Origin: CAYNWH01 sp964400885
Lineage (GTDB): Bacteria; Patescibacteriota; Patescibacteriia; CAIXNZ01
Assembly (NCBI GenBank): GCA_964400885.1
Contig: CAYNWH010000015.1
Coordinates: 1-24,555, forward strand
DNA: 24,555 bases
Direction: 5' to 3'
This document shows, in pieces, positions 13,357 to 21,346 of this stretch. The position numbers and the translations under genes are program-made. The notes under the pieces are model-generated. The model ran no database searches. It had not been told where the DNA came from and saw only the letters and a program-made list of their open reading frames with translations. Every line of letters starts with the position of its first letter. Within the stretch, counting starts at the first letter, position 1.

Positions 13357-15404
13357 ATTTGATCTTCTTCAGACTGGCTTTTCTTATATAAAAACAACCA
13401 ATTAATTTTATTAATAAAATTCCAGCCAATTACCAGCTGTAAAATGGTTTTAGTTATAAATAAAGCTGTGAGCATAGAAAGCACCACGCCAATAAACAAA
13501 GTTAAAGCAAAACCTTTAATAATACTTGTACCAAACCAATATAAAATCACACAAGTAATCAGGGTGGAAAAATTACCATCACGAATTGAAGGCCAAGCCC
13601 GCCTAAACCCTTCATCAATAGCTGAACCTAATGGTTTGCCTTCTTTTAACTCTTCTTTCATTCTTTCAAAAATAAGCACATTTGCATCAACTGCCATGCC
13701 TAATGATAAGATAAAACCAGCAATACCAGCTAAAGTCAAAGTCACAGGAATAAGCTTAAAAACAGCCAAAACCAAAATGCCATAAATCAGCAAAGCAACA
13801 ACTGAAATTAAGCCTGGCAAACGATAATAGATTATCATAAATAAAGCCACTAAAATCAAGCCTAATAAAGCAGCCTCTAAACTTAATTGCAATGATTCAT
13901 GGCCCAACGTAGCGCCTACTGTTTGCTGAGAAACCAACTCTATGGGCACTGGCAATGCGCCGGCATTTAAGCGTCGAGCTAAAGTTTTGGCTTCTTCAAG
14001 GCTAAACCGGCCGCTTATCACTGCGCTGCCGCCAGTAATTTTTTCGTTAACTTTAGGCAAACTAATAGGTTCTCCATCCAAAAAGATACCCACAACATTA
14101 CCGACATTACGGCCGGTAATTTCGGCAAACAAATCAGAACCTTCACTGTTAAATTCCAACTGAACCTGAGGCTCATTAGTATTAGGATTAAAAACAACTT
14201 GCGCATGTTTTAATTGTTTACCGGTTAAACCGGTATATTTAAATTGATCCTGCGGCGCTATATCATTAGCCGTTTCTTTTTTGATTAAAATTCTGAAAAC
14301 CTGGACTGTAGGCACTGATTTTTCATCAGTTTTATAAATCAAATGAAAACCAAATTGCGTTTCCACTGCATCAGAAATTTCACCGACTTTTAAAGCAAAA
14401 GCTGCATCTTCAAATTCTGGCACTGTTTGGCCTTTTGATATAAAGCCAATATCTCCGCCGCTAGTATCAGCGCCTGGTTCAGTAGAATTAGCTTTAGCTA
14501 AATCAGCAAAATTTTCCGGAGTTACTTGGTTTTTCAAATCCTCAATCTTTTGCTTAGCCTCATCTTTGCTCAAATTACTATCACAGTTTTGAGCATCCTT
14601 ATAGCAAATTAAAATATGGCTAACTCTAATCTGCTGTTCAGATTGAGTCGCTCCCCTTTTTAAAATATTATAACCTTCAGCATTTTCTACCACCTGTTTA
14701 TAAATCTGTCCTTCTGCTAAAGGCTCCATATCATTATAAAATTCACTATAGACTCCCCCATCCTGAATAAAGCCTAAATCTCCGCCATTATCTTTGGTCT
14801 GGTCATCTTCTGATTTTTGCTTAGCAATATCAGCAAATTGATCAGGATTTTGTTTAACTCCAGCCAAAATATCATCAGCTGTACTTTTCGCTTGCTTATT
14901 ATAATCGTCTAATTGTTGCTGCTGATCAGCAGTCAATTCTGATGGGGCTATGGATTGTTCTTTGAATTCCAAAAGCGGTGTTTCACCAATCATTTTAATA
15001 GCTTCGTTAACATCTTTTATACCGGCTAATTCTACTATTACCCGGTAATGCCCGCCTTCTTTGGTAGTCTGAACCAAAGGCTCTGCCACGCCAAAAGCAT
15101 TGACTCTTTTTTCAATCACATCTCTAACTCCTTCTACCGCATCAGCCTGATCACTGCCAGGCACCTGAGAAACATCAGCCTGATAAACCAAATGGGTACC
15201 GCCCTGCAAGTCAAGGCCTAATCTAAAAGGCAAATTAAAATATTGGGGTATATTTAATGGTAATTTACCATTAAGCCAATTTACTGAATCATTCCAAATT
15301 TTCGGATAATCTAAAAAGCCCAATGAGATTGAGATTATTAAAATCAAAATAATCAAAATTCTGATTTTATTTCTGGGGCTAATTGTGCTTGTTCTTCTGG
15401 TCAT
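13353..15404 (-). CDS. secD: Protein translocase subunit SecD with inserted parvulin-like domains
   Basis: SecD, 683 aa. TM1 is at about 13-31. LGLDLQGGTHLVYQ (62-75) and ETPLLEFKEQ (141-150) mark the first part of the periplasmic P1 region. The family core resumes at about 388 (YTGLTGKQLKHAQV), then ISGRFSLEEAKTLARRLNAGALP (464-485) and six helices with LGMAVDANVLIFER (568-581). Between them, about 150-360, sit two parvulin-like (PpiC) units. The second is complete: VSHILICYKD (261-270), NFADLAKANS, GGDIGFISKG (316-325), FGFHLIYK (351-358). The first has NPDQFADIAKQKS, GGDLGFIQDG (207-216) and EGYNILKR but lacks the SHIL strand, so it is degenerate. This ties a periplasmic prolyl isomerase or chaperone function to the export motor. 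SecF follows with a four-base overlap. Confidence 0.96.
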   Translation of the reverse strand: MTRRTSTISPRNKIRILIILILIISISLGFLDYPKIWNDSVNWLNGKLPLNIPQYFNLPFRLGLDLQGGTHLVYQADVSQVPGSDQADAVEGVRDVIEKRVNAFGVAEPLVQTTKEGGHYRVIVELAGIKDVNEAIKMIGETPLLEFKEQSIAPSELTADQQQQLDDYNKQAKSTADDILAGVKQNPDQFADIAKQKSEDDQTKDNGGDLGFIQDGGVYSEFYNDMEPLAEGQIYKQVVENAEGYNILKRGATQSEQQIRVSHILICYKDAQNCDSNLSKDEAKQKIEDLKNQVTPENFADLAKANSTEPGADTSGGDIGFISKGQTVPEFEDAAFALKVGEISDAVETQFGFHLIYKTDEKSVPTVQVFRILIKKETANDIAPQDQFKYTGLTGKQLKHAQVVFNPNTNEPQVQLEFNSEGSDLFAEITGRNVGNVVGIFLDGEPISLPKVNEKITGGSAVISGRFSLEEAKTLARRLNAGALPVPIELVSQQTVGATLGHESLQLSLEAALLGLILVALFMIIYYRLPGLISVVALLIYGILVLAVFKLIPVTLTLAGIAGFILSLGMAVDANVLIFERMKEELKEGKPLGSAIDEGFRRAWPSIRDGNFSTLITCVILYWFGTSIIKGFALTLFIGVVLSMLTALFITKTILQLVIGWNFINKINWLFLYKKSQSEEDQI

Positions 15405-15532
15405 AATATTTTAAATATCCAATAACCAAATGCCAAATCTCAAACAATATTTAATGACCTAATTTCTAAATTATAAACTCTTACTTAGAATATCAGCTTG
15501 GTTATTGACAATTGATTATTATAATAAAAAGA

Positions 15533-15548
15533 TAACCCAAAAAGGTTA
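15533..15548 (-). terminator. Weak terminator after the flavodoxin-like gene
   Basis: Five-base arms TAACC and GGTTA around a six-base loop, followed by TCTTTTT on the minus strand, 60 bases past the stop of the gene at 15609. The stem is short. It lies just downstream of the proposed secD promoter, so one of the two calls may be wrong or it may attenuate secD. Confidence 0.4.
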
Positions 15549-15560
15549 AATTATACAGAT

Positions 15561-15589
15561 AGTATATTATAAATCTTATTTTAAGGCAA
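15561..15589 (-). promoter_or_regulatory. Possible promoter of secD-secF
   Basis: On the minus strand -35 TTGCCT (15584-15589) and -10 TATACT (15561-15566) are separated by 17 bases, giving a leader of about 150 bases before the secD ATG. The leader contains a short hairpin (15533-15548) and low-complexity words such as AACCAAATGCCAAATC. The region is A+T-rich and alternatives exist. Confidence 0.45.
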
Positions 15590-15608
15590 GTTTTAAAGAA
15601 AATCAAGG

Positions 15609-16151
15609 TCAATCTTTAAATTGAAGCTTAATTTTATTAATAAATTCATCTATTTTCTCCAAATTAACCTTATTTTTACTTAATTCGCCTACCTGCAAAG
15701 CCTGAAAAATAAAAGAATCAACAAGATCTAATTGATGACAATCGGCAAAATATTTTAAAGCTTGAGAACAGATTCTTTTAGAATTTGCCTTTCCCCCGCC
15801 TCCGACAACGATAGCAATTAACTTTTTACCCTTTAACTTATCTGTTTCATAAAAAGGATTTGTCCGATCAATAAAATCTTTCAATAAGCCTGGGACATTG
15901 TCAAAATAATTTGGGGTACCAATAATAAAAATATCAGCATCAAGCATTTTTTTATAAATAGCCTGCATATCGTCATTAATTAAGCAGGTTTTATTAGTAT
16001 CGCAATTCAAACAGCCGCAACAATGTTTAATATTTTTATCTTTCAAATAAATTATTTCTTTGTCTCCTGAAATCCCCGCGAAAATTTTATCCAGGACAAA
16101 ATCAGTATTGCCTTTTCTCGGACTGCCAGAAATTAATAAAATTTTAGACAT
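15609..16151 (-). CDS. Flavodoxin-fold NAD(P)H-dependent FMN oxidoreductase, iron-sulfur flavoprotein-like
   Basis: A 180-aa flavodoxin-fold protein. The N-terminal SGSPRKGNTD (8-17) is the FMN-phosphate loop of NADPH-dependent FMN reductases. HCCGCLNCDTNKTC, at about residues 43-56, gives a Cys cluster (C-C-x-C-x2-C-x6-C) like that of iron-sulfur flavoproteins and two-electron quinone or flavin reductases. GTPNYFDNVPGLLKDFIDR at about 78-96 is the second flavin-contact segment. The fold is complete. It is the third gene of a small operon, 13 bases after the GAF-like gene. Likely role: reduction of quinones, nitro compounds or Fe-S partners. The exact substrate cannot be read from the sequence. 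Confidence 0.85.
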   Translation of the reverse strand: MSKILLISGSPRKGNTDFVLDKIFAGISGDKEIIYLKDKNIKHCCGCLNCDTNKTCLINDDMQAIYKKMLDADIFIIGTPNYFDNVPGLLKDFIDRTNPFYETDKLKGKKLIAIVVGGGGKANSKRICSQALKYFADCHQLDLVDSFIFQALQVGELSKNKVNLEKIDEFINKIKLQFKD

Positions 16152-16164
16152 ACAAATCGTTAAA

Positions 16165-16890
16165 TTATTTTTTTATATAAGCTGAATTAAAAATCAAAAA
16201 TAGCATTTCCAGCTGATTAACAATGGCCTTAATCAAAACTACCTGATTGTCAGATAATTTAGCCGAAGGAAAAATACAAAAAACTCTAAAATTCAATTCT
16301 TTTGATTCAGTACTAATAACACTGCAATTATTTATTGGGCGATTATCTAATAAATCTCTAACTTCTATTTGGGATTTAAGCAAAACCGCCTTGCCTCTGG
16401 CTTCCACATGCTCACGCAAAATCTGGCTATTTCCAACATTAATTATTCTAAACATTACCCAATCAGCATTCACTATTCCCAGAGCTTTTTGCGCCAAAAA
16501 ATTCAAAATTTCCCTAAATTCCTTTTTATCTTCAGGATATTTTTTTAATTTAGTGAAAATATCACGAATTTCCTGAATTTGAACATTAACCGCGCCAATA
16601 TATTTAAAGGCATCATTAAGTCTAGATTCCAGCTCTTTGTTATCTTTATTTATCAAAGCCAATCTTTTAAGATTTTTCTGATGTTCTTTAGTATAGAAAT
16701 AAAAGACAAGATAAGCCAAAGCTAATAAAATTATGATCAAAAAACTTTCAGCATACTCTTCTCTAATAATCAAATTGCGAGTCAAAGAAACTTGGTCATT
16801 TATTAAGCTCGGCGTAATTATAATAACTAAAAAAACTAAAACCAAAAGTACATTATAAAATCTTTCTAAAAATTTAATCTTTATTTTCAT
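16165..16890 (-). CDS. Two-helix membrane protein with coiled coil and GAF-like domain
   Basis: A 241-aa protein arranged like the input half of a sensor. TM1 is at about 12-28, a 20-residue extracellular loop follows, and TM2 is at about 49-66. A charged coiled-coil linker covers 68-118, and a C-terminal GAF-like domain covers about 122-236 (EFREILNFLAQKALGIV, ADWVMFRII, KELNFRVFCIFPSA). No histidine kinase, GGDEF or HAMP output follows, and the frame ends normally at 16165. It may signal by protein contact or be a sensor that lost its kinase. It is the middle gene of the hydrolase operon, five bases after the hydrolase and 13 bases before the flavoprotein. The GAF call is from pattern and context only. 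Confidence 0.68.
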   Translation of the reverse strand: MKIKIKFLERFYNVLLVLVFLVIIITPSLINDQVSLTRNLIIREEYAESFLIIILLALAYLVFYFYTKEHQKNLKRLALINKDNKELESRLNDAFKYIGAVNVQIQEIRDIFTKLKKYPEDKKEFREILNFLAQKALGIVNADWVMFRIINVGNSQILREHVEARGKAVLLKSQIEVRDLLDNRPINNCSVISTESKELNFRVFCIFPSAKLSDNQVVLIKAIVNQLEMLFLIFNSAYIKK

Positions 16891-16895
16891 AACAA

Positions 16896-17675
16896 TTAAT
16901 CAAGCTTTTTAAGCCATTGATTTAAAATCTGTTTTAATTCATTTAAATGTTCCTTATCTCTAAAAGTATGCGGCGCACCCTTAATTATCTGCAATTCCTT
17001 AGGCCCAGGCAAAGCCTTAAATAAAATTTTTTGCTGATCAAGCGGAGTTGAAGTGTCTTGTTCGCCTACAATTAAAAGTACCGGCATTTTTAAATTTTTA
17101 GCTTCAGGTAACAGATCGTACTTTAAACTATCCTCTAAAAATGACCAGCCTGTTTTTTTTATAACACCCGGCTTAGAAATACTAGGAACTTCATAATAGC
17201 CTTGCTCTTGCCATTTTTTCAAAAAATCTGAGCCTTGTTTAGCATAATTTTCTTTCATTAATTGACCGGAAACCGCCGTAGAAATCGGAGCTAAAGCCTT
17301 AACCTTATCAGGATATTTTTCCGCATATAAAGCTGTACAAATACCGCCTAAACTATGACCGACTAAAATAAAAGGTTCCTGATACCATTTTTGATTTTTA
17401 GCCCAATTAATAACATCTTCTAAATCCTCATAATAATTAGTAATAGTTGCTTTTTCATAATCACCCTCGCTTTCGCCAAAAGTATTAGTAGTATCAAATC
17501 TAACAGTTGTATAGCCATTTTCTTGTAAAACTTCAGCTATAGCTTGAATATGCGGCTGTTCTTTAAAACCGCTTAAACCATGCATTACAAAAGCCAAACC
17601 CTTTTGGGGCTTAGCTTCTTCTACCAAAACTGCGATTTTCTGGCCTTGGCGATTTTTTATAAAAAGTTTTGGCAT
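16896..17675 (-). CDS. Alpha/beta hydrolase (serine hydrolase, dienelactone hydrolase/esterase-like)
   Basis: A 259-aa soluble alpha/beta hydrolase. The oxyanion motif HGLSG is at 32-36, the nucleophile elbow GHSLGG at 106-111 (Ser108), the acid GEQDTSTP at 204-211 (Asp207) and the histidine in GAPHTF at 233-238 (His236). The catalytic triad is therefore complete. Residues about 142-186 form a helical lid between the elbow and the acid. There is no signal peptide, so it is cytoplasmic. It is the first gene of a three-gene operon. The family includes esterases, acyl-peptide-like peptidases and acylglycerol lipases, and the sequence does not decide between them. Confidence 0.9.
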   Translation of the reverse strand: MPKLFIKNRQGQKIAVLVEEAKPQKGLAFVMHGLSGFKEQPHIQAIAEVLQENGYTTVRFDTTNTFGESEGDYEKATITNYYEDLEDVINWAKNQKWYQEPFILVGHSLGGICTALYAEKYPDKVKALAPISTAVSGQLMKENYAKQGSDFLKKWQEQGYYEVPSISKPGVIKKTGWSFLEDSLKYDLLPEAKNLKMPVLLIVGEQDTSTPLDQQKILFKALPGPKELQIIKGAPHTFRDKEHLNELKQILNQWLKKLD

Positions 17676-17680
17676 AAAAT

Positions 17681-17702
17681 CCGATACGCCGACTAAAATC
17701 GG
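17681..17702 (-). terminator. Weak hairpin between secA and the hydrolase
   Basis: Arms CCGAT (17681-17685) and ATCGG (17698-17702) around a 12-base loop, with ATTTT following on the minus strand. It is the only hairpin in the 83-base gap after secA. The stem is short and the run is only four T, so it may not terminate efficiently; secA could read through into the hydrolase operon. Confidence 0.3.
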
Positions 17703-17758
17703 GTATAAAATTTATTATTCAAAACACTCACGACACAATACTCATTACACAAAGCTTC

Positions 17759-20488
17759 CTATGCCCCATGACACTTTTTAAACTTCTTGCCTGACCCGCA
17801 AGGGCAAGGATCATTGCGACCGACTTGCTGGCCATTATACTCACCTCTTTTCTTGACTACATCTTGTGTTCGGTCAGTTTGATCACCATAAACTGATTCA
17901 CCTTCTTTCATTGTCTTTTGCGCGCCACTAAAATCTTTTGCCTGAGAAGTTATAGTTGGCGCCATTTGCTGGACTATACCGACTTTAAAAATACTGTAAA
18001 CAATTTGCTTTTGAATTAAGTTCAATAATTCATTAAACAAACGATAAGCTTCTTTTTTATATTCTACTAATGGATCCATTTGTCCATAGCTGCGCAAACC
18101 AATGCCTGTGCGCAAATGATTAATGGATTCAAGATGCTGAACCCAGTACTGGTCAATAGAACGCAGTAAAACACTTTTTTCAATTTCTTTCATCAGCTTA
18201 GGGTCATTAATTCGCTTTTCTAAATCATCATAAGCTGTTTGCGCTAAAGAAATTAAATAATCAATAATTTTCGTCCGGCTTTCTGCATCTTCAGCCCGCG
18301 TACCAGCGATTTTTCTAATTTCCTGCAATTCAATTTTATCCATTTCCTTAACAGGAAAAATCGTATTGGCTACTTCATAGATTTCTTTAATATTCCAGGC
18401 TCGTTCATTATCACCGGCTGTATGGAATAAAACTACTTGTTCTAGTTCTGCTTCAATATATTCAAAAATCCGATCGTGTAAAACCACATCAGTTTTAAAA
18501 TCAGCAGCAATTTCTAAAACCTCCTGCCTTTTAGTGTAAATAACATCGCGATGTTTATTAATCACATCATCATATTCCACTAAATGCTTACGAATATCAA
18601 AATTATTGCCCTCCACTTTTCTTTGAGCCTGCTCTAATGATTTAGAAATAAACCTGTTTTCAATCGGCATATCCTCAGGCACGCGCAAAGTTTCCATTAA
18701 GCCTTTAATCCTATCAGAACCAAAAATGCGCATTAAATCATCTTCTAAAGATACATAAAACTGGGAAGAGCCAGGATCGCCCTGACGTCCGGAACGGCCG
18801 CGCAGCTGGTTATCAATGCGTCGCGCTTCATGTCGCTCTGTGCCAAGCACATGCAAACCGCCTAACTCTTTAACCTTTTTGGCTTCTTCCTTGTCTACAG
18901 GATTACCGCCCAAAATAATATCCACGCCACGGCCAGCCATATTAGTGGCTAAAGTTACGGCGCCAATTCTGCCTGCTTGAGCAATAAATTCTGCTTCTTT
19001 TTCATGGTTTTTGGCATTTAAAACATTGTGTTTAATTCCCTCTTTGTCCAGCATTTTACCTAACAATTCATTCTTTTCAATTGAGATTGTGCCAATTAAA
19101 ACTGGCTGGCCGCTGTCTTGCCTTTCTTTAACCTCTTTAATAACAGCATTGAATTTGGCTTTTTCATCTTTATAAATCAAGTCATTTAAATCCCGCCTGA
19201 TCATCGGTTTATTAGTAGGAATTTCCACCACTTCTAATTTATAAATCTTAAAAAATTCTTCAGCTTCAGTAATCGCTGTACCAGTCATGCCTGCTAATTT
19301 ATCATATAAACGAAATAAATTCTGAAAAGTAATTGTCGCCAAAGTCTTGCTTTCTCTTTGGATTTGCAAATTTTCCTTGGCTTCTATGGCTTGGTGAATG
19401 CCTTCAGAATAACGCCGGCCTGGCATTAAACGGCCGGTAAATTCATCAACTATAATCACTTCACCGTCTTTAACTACATATTCTTTTTCTCTTTTATAAA
19501 GCGCATGGGCTTTCAAAGCTGCTTCTAAATGAAAACTGGTCTCATAATCCATTTGCACCCAAGGATCAGCGCCTAAATGTTTGGAAATCTTTTCCTGTCC
19601 TTCTTCAGTAAAAGTCGCGGAATGCATTTTTTCATCAATATTATAATCAACATTTTCCTTCAGTTCTTTAATAATGTGGGCAAATTTATAATAAGCTTCA
19701 GTTGACTGGGCATCAGGCGCGGAAATAATCAAAGGCGTACGCGCTTCGTCTATTAAAATGCTGTCAACTTCATCAATAATCGCATAATGCAAATTCCTCT
19801 GCGCCTTATCAGCCAGATTATAAACCATATTATCGCGCAAATAATCAAAGCCAAATTCATTATTGGTGCCATAAATAATATCACAGTCATAAGCTGCTCT
19901 TCTGTTTTCTACTAATCTTAAGTTATCCATATCAACTTTAAATATTTTCAAGCTTTCCTCTTTATTATCAGCCTCATCAGCTTTAACAGTAGAATCATAA
20001 ATATAAGTAATCCTTTCATTTTGAATACAGCCAATAGTCAGGCCTAAAAAATTATAAATCTGGCCCATCCAGGCACAGTCACGACGAGCCAAATAATCAT
20101 TAACGGTTACCACATGCACGCCTTGGCCTTCTAAAGCATTTAAATAAATAGCTAAAGTCGAAGTTAAAGTTTTGCCTTCACCAGTTTTCATTTCTGTGAT
20201 TTGGCCTTTATGCAATATCACGCCGCCAATTAACTGGACATCATAATGACGCTGGCCCAAAACTCTTTTCGCGGCTTCGCGTACCGTAGCAAAAGCTTCA
20301 ACTAAAATATCGTCCAAAGTTTCACCCTTGGCTAAACGCTCTTTGAATTCCTGAGTCTTTGCCTTTAATTGTTCATCTGACAAGATTTTAAAATCCTTTT
20401 CTTTGGCATTAATCTGGTCAACTAAGGGCTGAATTTTAGAGACGACTCTTTTATTAGGATCACCGAAAATTTTCGTTAGTATACTCAT
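17759..20488 (-). CDS. secA: Protein translocase ATPase SecA
   Basis: SecA is the ATPase motor that drives preproteins through SecYEG at the cytoplasmic face. The 909-aa protein is complete. Walker A MKTGEGKT is at 100-107, GTNNEFGFDYLRDNM at 207-221 and the DEVD box at 239-242. The preprotein-binding domain follows, with RRIDNQLRGRSGRQGDPGSS in the second motor domain, and the helical scaffold after it. The C-terminal SEC-C zinc motif has Cys895, Cys897, Cys906 and His907. Residues about 160-197 form a charged insert (DEADNKEESLKIFKV) in the first nucleotide-binding domain, longer than in E. coli SecA. The ATG at 20488 gives the standard MSILTKIFG start. It is probably a single-gene transcript, divergent from the Nudix-like gene. 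Confidence 0.99.
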   Translation of the reverse strand: MSILTKIFGDPNKRVVSKIQPLVDQINAKEKDFKILSDEQLKAKTQEFKERLAKGETLDDILVEAFATVREAAKRVLGQRHYDVQLIGGVILHKGQITEMKTGEGKTLTSTLAIYLNALEGQGVHVVTVNDYLARRDCAWMGQIYNFLGLTIGCIQNERITYIYDSTVKADEADNKEESLKIFKVDMDNLRLVENRRAAYDCDIIYGTNNEFGFDYLRDNMVYNLADKAQRNLHYAIIDEVDSILIDEARTPLIISAPDAQSTEAYYKFAHIIKELKENVDYNIDEKMHSATFTEEGQEKISKHLGADPWVQMDYETSFHLEAALKAHALYKREKEYVVKDGEVIIVDEFTGRLMPGRRYSEGIHQAIEAKENLQIQRESKTLATITFQNLFRLYDKLAGMTGTAITEAEEFFKIYKLEVVEIPTNKPMIRRDLNDLIYKDEKAKFNAVIKEVKERQDSGQPVLIGTISIEKNELLGKMLDKEGIKHNVLNAKNHEKEAEFIAQAGRIGAVTLATNMAGRGVDIILGGNPVDKEEAKKVKELGGLHVLGTERHEARRIDNQLRGRSGRQGDPGSSQFYVSLEDDLMRIFGSDRIKGLMETLRVPEDMPIENRFISKSLEQAQRKVEGNNFDIRKHLVEYDDVINKHRDVIYTKRQEVLEIAADFKTDVVLHDRIFEYIEAELEQVVLFHTAGDNERAWNIKEIYEVANTIFPVKEMDKIELQEIRKIAGTRAEDAESRTKIIDYLISLAQTAYDDLEKRINDPKLMKEIEKSVLLRSIDQYWVQHLESINHLRTGIGLRSYGQMDPLVEYKKEAYRLFNELLNLIQKQIVYSIFKVGIVQQMAPTITSQAKDFSGAQKTMKEGESVYGDQTDRTQDVVKKRGEYNGQQVGRNDPCPCGSGKKFKKCHGA

Positions 20489-20508
20489 ATTTAATAAGTA
20501 ATTAATAA

Positions 20509-20551
20509 TTGGCCTTCGCCAACCGTAGTCCCGCTTAGGGGGACGTAGGTT
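20509..20551. repeat. Paired hairpins upstream of secA
   Basis: Two adjacent inverted repeats lie 20-65 bases upstream of the secA start. The first is TTGGC (20509-20513) with GCCAA (20518-20522). The second has AACC and GTCCC (20521-20524, 20528-20532) pairing with GGGAC and GGTT (20540-20544, 20548-20551), interrupted by a three-base mismatch. They are G+C-rich islands in A+T-rich DNA. They could be a structured secA leader or a degenerate palindromic repeat. Confidence 0.5.
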
Positions 20552-20622
20552 AGTTATAGGTTATTAATTCAAAGAATATTTAAAGTTTAGCAGATTTCTT
20601 AAATAATTTCCAGCCCTGGCAT

Positions 20623-20650
20623 TTGACAATTAAGTAAATTATTGTAAGCT
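20623..20650 (+). promoter_or_regulatory. Possible promoter of the Nudix-like gene
   Basis: A perfect -35 TTGACA (20623-20628) is followed after 16 bases by TAAGCT (20645-20650), a poor -10. The strength of the -35 and its position about 45 bases before the ribosome-binding site support it. The -10 could lie slightly elsewhere. Confidence 0.4.
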
Positions 20651-20683
20651 TAAGATAAAAGTAAATGCTGTTTTTTTTAAAAA

Positions 20684-20690
20684 GAGGAGG
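20684..20690 (+). promoter_or_regulatory. Strong Shine-Dalgarno sequence of the Nudix-like gene
   Basis: GAGGAGG lies six bases before the ATG at 20697 and fixes that start. Only this gene and the 80-aa gene have such a full ribosome-binding site in the window. Confidence 0.85.
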
Positions 20691-20696
20691 ACAGAA

Positions 20697-21287
20697 ATGA
20701 CACAAGAAGGCAGGAGATGGTGGCCAGAGCCGTTTTACTTATTCGGCACGGCCGTAATCATTGATCTTTTTACCAGAGAAATTCTTTTTACGCGTTCCAA
20801 AGACCGGGAGGAATGGATTCCTGGCGCGGGCGGAGAAGTTATTATCCCGGCTGATACCTCAAAACCAGTTTTTATAGGCGATACTGCTTTAAGAGAAGCA
20901 ACGGAAGAACTTACTGCCAAATTAGACGAACAAGGCAATGAACTTGGCTTAGAAGTTGAACTTTTTGGATCCAATGCTTTTTACACAGAGCTACGTTGCG
21001 GCGATAGTTCTATTTACAAAAATGCACATACTTTATATGCTTATTTTCTTGCCAATTTAAAAAATCCTGAAGATAAGAAAAGTATCCGCAGCAAAAAACA
21101 GCCAGGGGAAGCAGACTGCGAAACAGTCGACATTCAATGGATGAGCGCTGAAGTATTTTTAGCTGATGTCGAATCAGGTCATATAAAAACCTACCCTAAC
21201 ATCATCCGAGTGCTTAATGCGCTAGACTGGGTTTTAAAACATCAGACAAACCCCTTTTTCCAGCCTTGGCAACGGCCCACCGTGTAA
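20697..21287 (+). CDS. Divergent Nudix-like hydrolase
   Basis: The only plus-strand gene, 196 aa. Nudix hydrolases cleave nucleoside diphosphates linked to another moiety. Signs: a first strand FGTAVIID (16-23), WIPGAGGE (40-47) in place of the usual WxxPGGxxE, then ALREATEEL (64-72), which is the REUxEE core of the Nudix box with the metal-binding glutamates Glu67, Glu70 and Glu71. The box is not canonical: the segment between GG and RE is several residues longer and the GE step reads GD. The later strand DIQWMSAEVFLADVESGHI (145-163) fits the Nudix C-terminus. The gene appears more G+C-rich than its neighbours, has a full Shine-Dalgarno sequence and is insulated by a bidirectional terminator. 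Transfer is plausible. Substrate unknown. Confidence 0.7.
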   Translation: MTQEGRRWWPEPFYLFGTAVIIDLFTREILFTRSKDREEWIPGAGGEVIIPADTSKPVFIGDTALREATEELTAKLDEQGNELGLEVELFGSNAFYTELRCGDSSIYKNAHTLYAYFLANLKNPEDKKSIRSKKQPGEADCETVDIQWMSAEVFLADVESGHIKTYPNIIRVLNALDWVLKHQTNPFFQPWQRPTV

Positions 21288-21300
21288 TCAAAATCTCAAA

Positions 21301-21326
21301 AAAAGACCACCCTCAGGTGGTCTTTT
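21301..21326. terminator. Bidirectional terminator between convergent genes
   Basis: Perfect 11-base arms AAAAGACCACC (21301-21311) and GGTGGTCTTTT (21316-21326) with a four-base loop. On the plus strand the stem is followed by CTTTTTT, and on the minus strand by a run of seven T, so it can end both the Nudix-like gene and the beta-helix gene, whose stops lie 14 and 21 bases away. Confidence 0.92.
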
Positions 21327-21346
21327 CTTTTTTAACTCAATGTTTT

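Noticed and set aside
13444..13785. Open plus-strand frames opposite secD, and similar frames opposite other genes.
   Set aside because: They mirror the codon structure of clearly conserved minus-strand genes, and I found no ribosome-binding site or recognisable protein for them.
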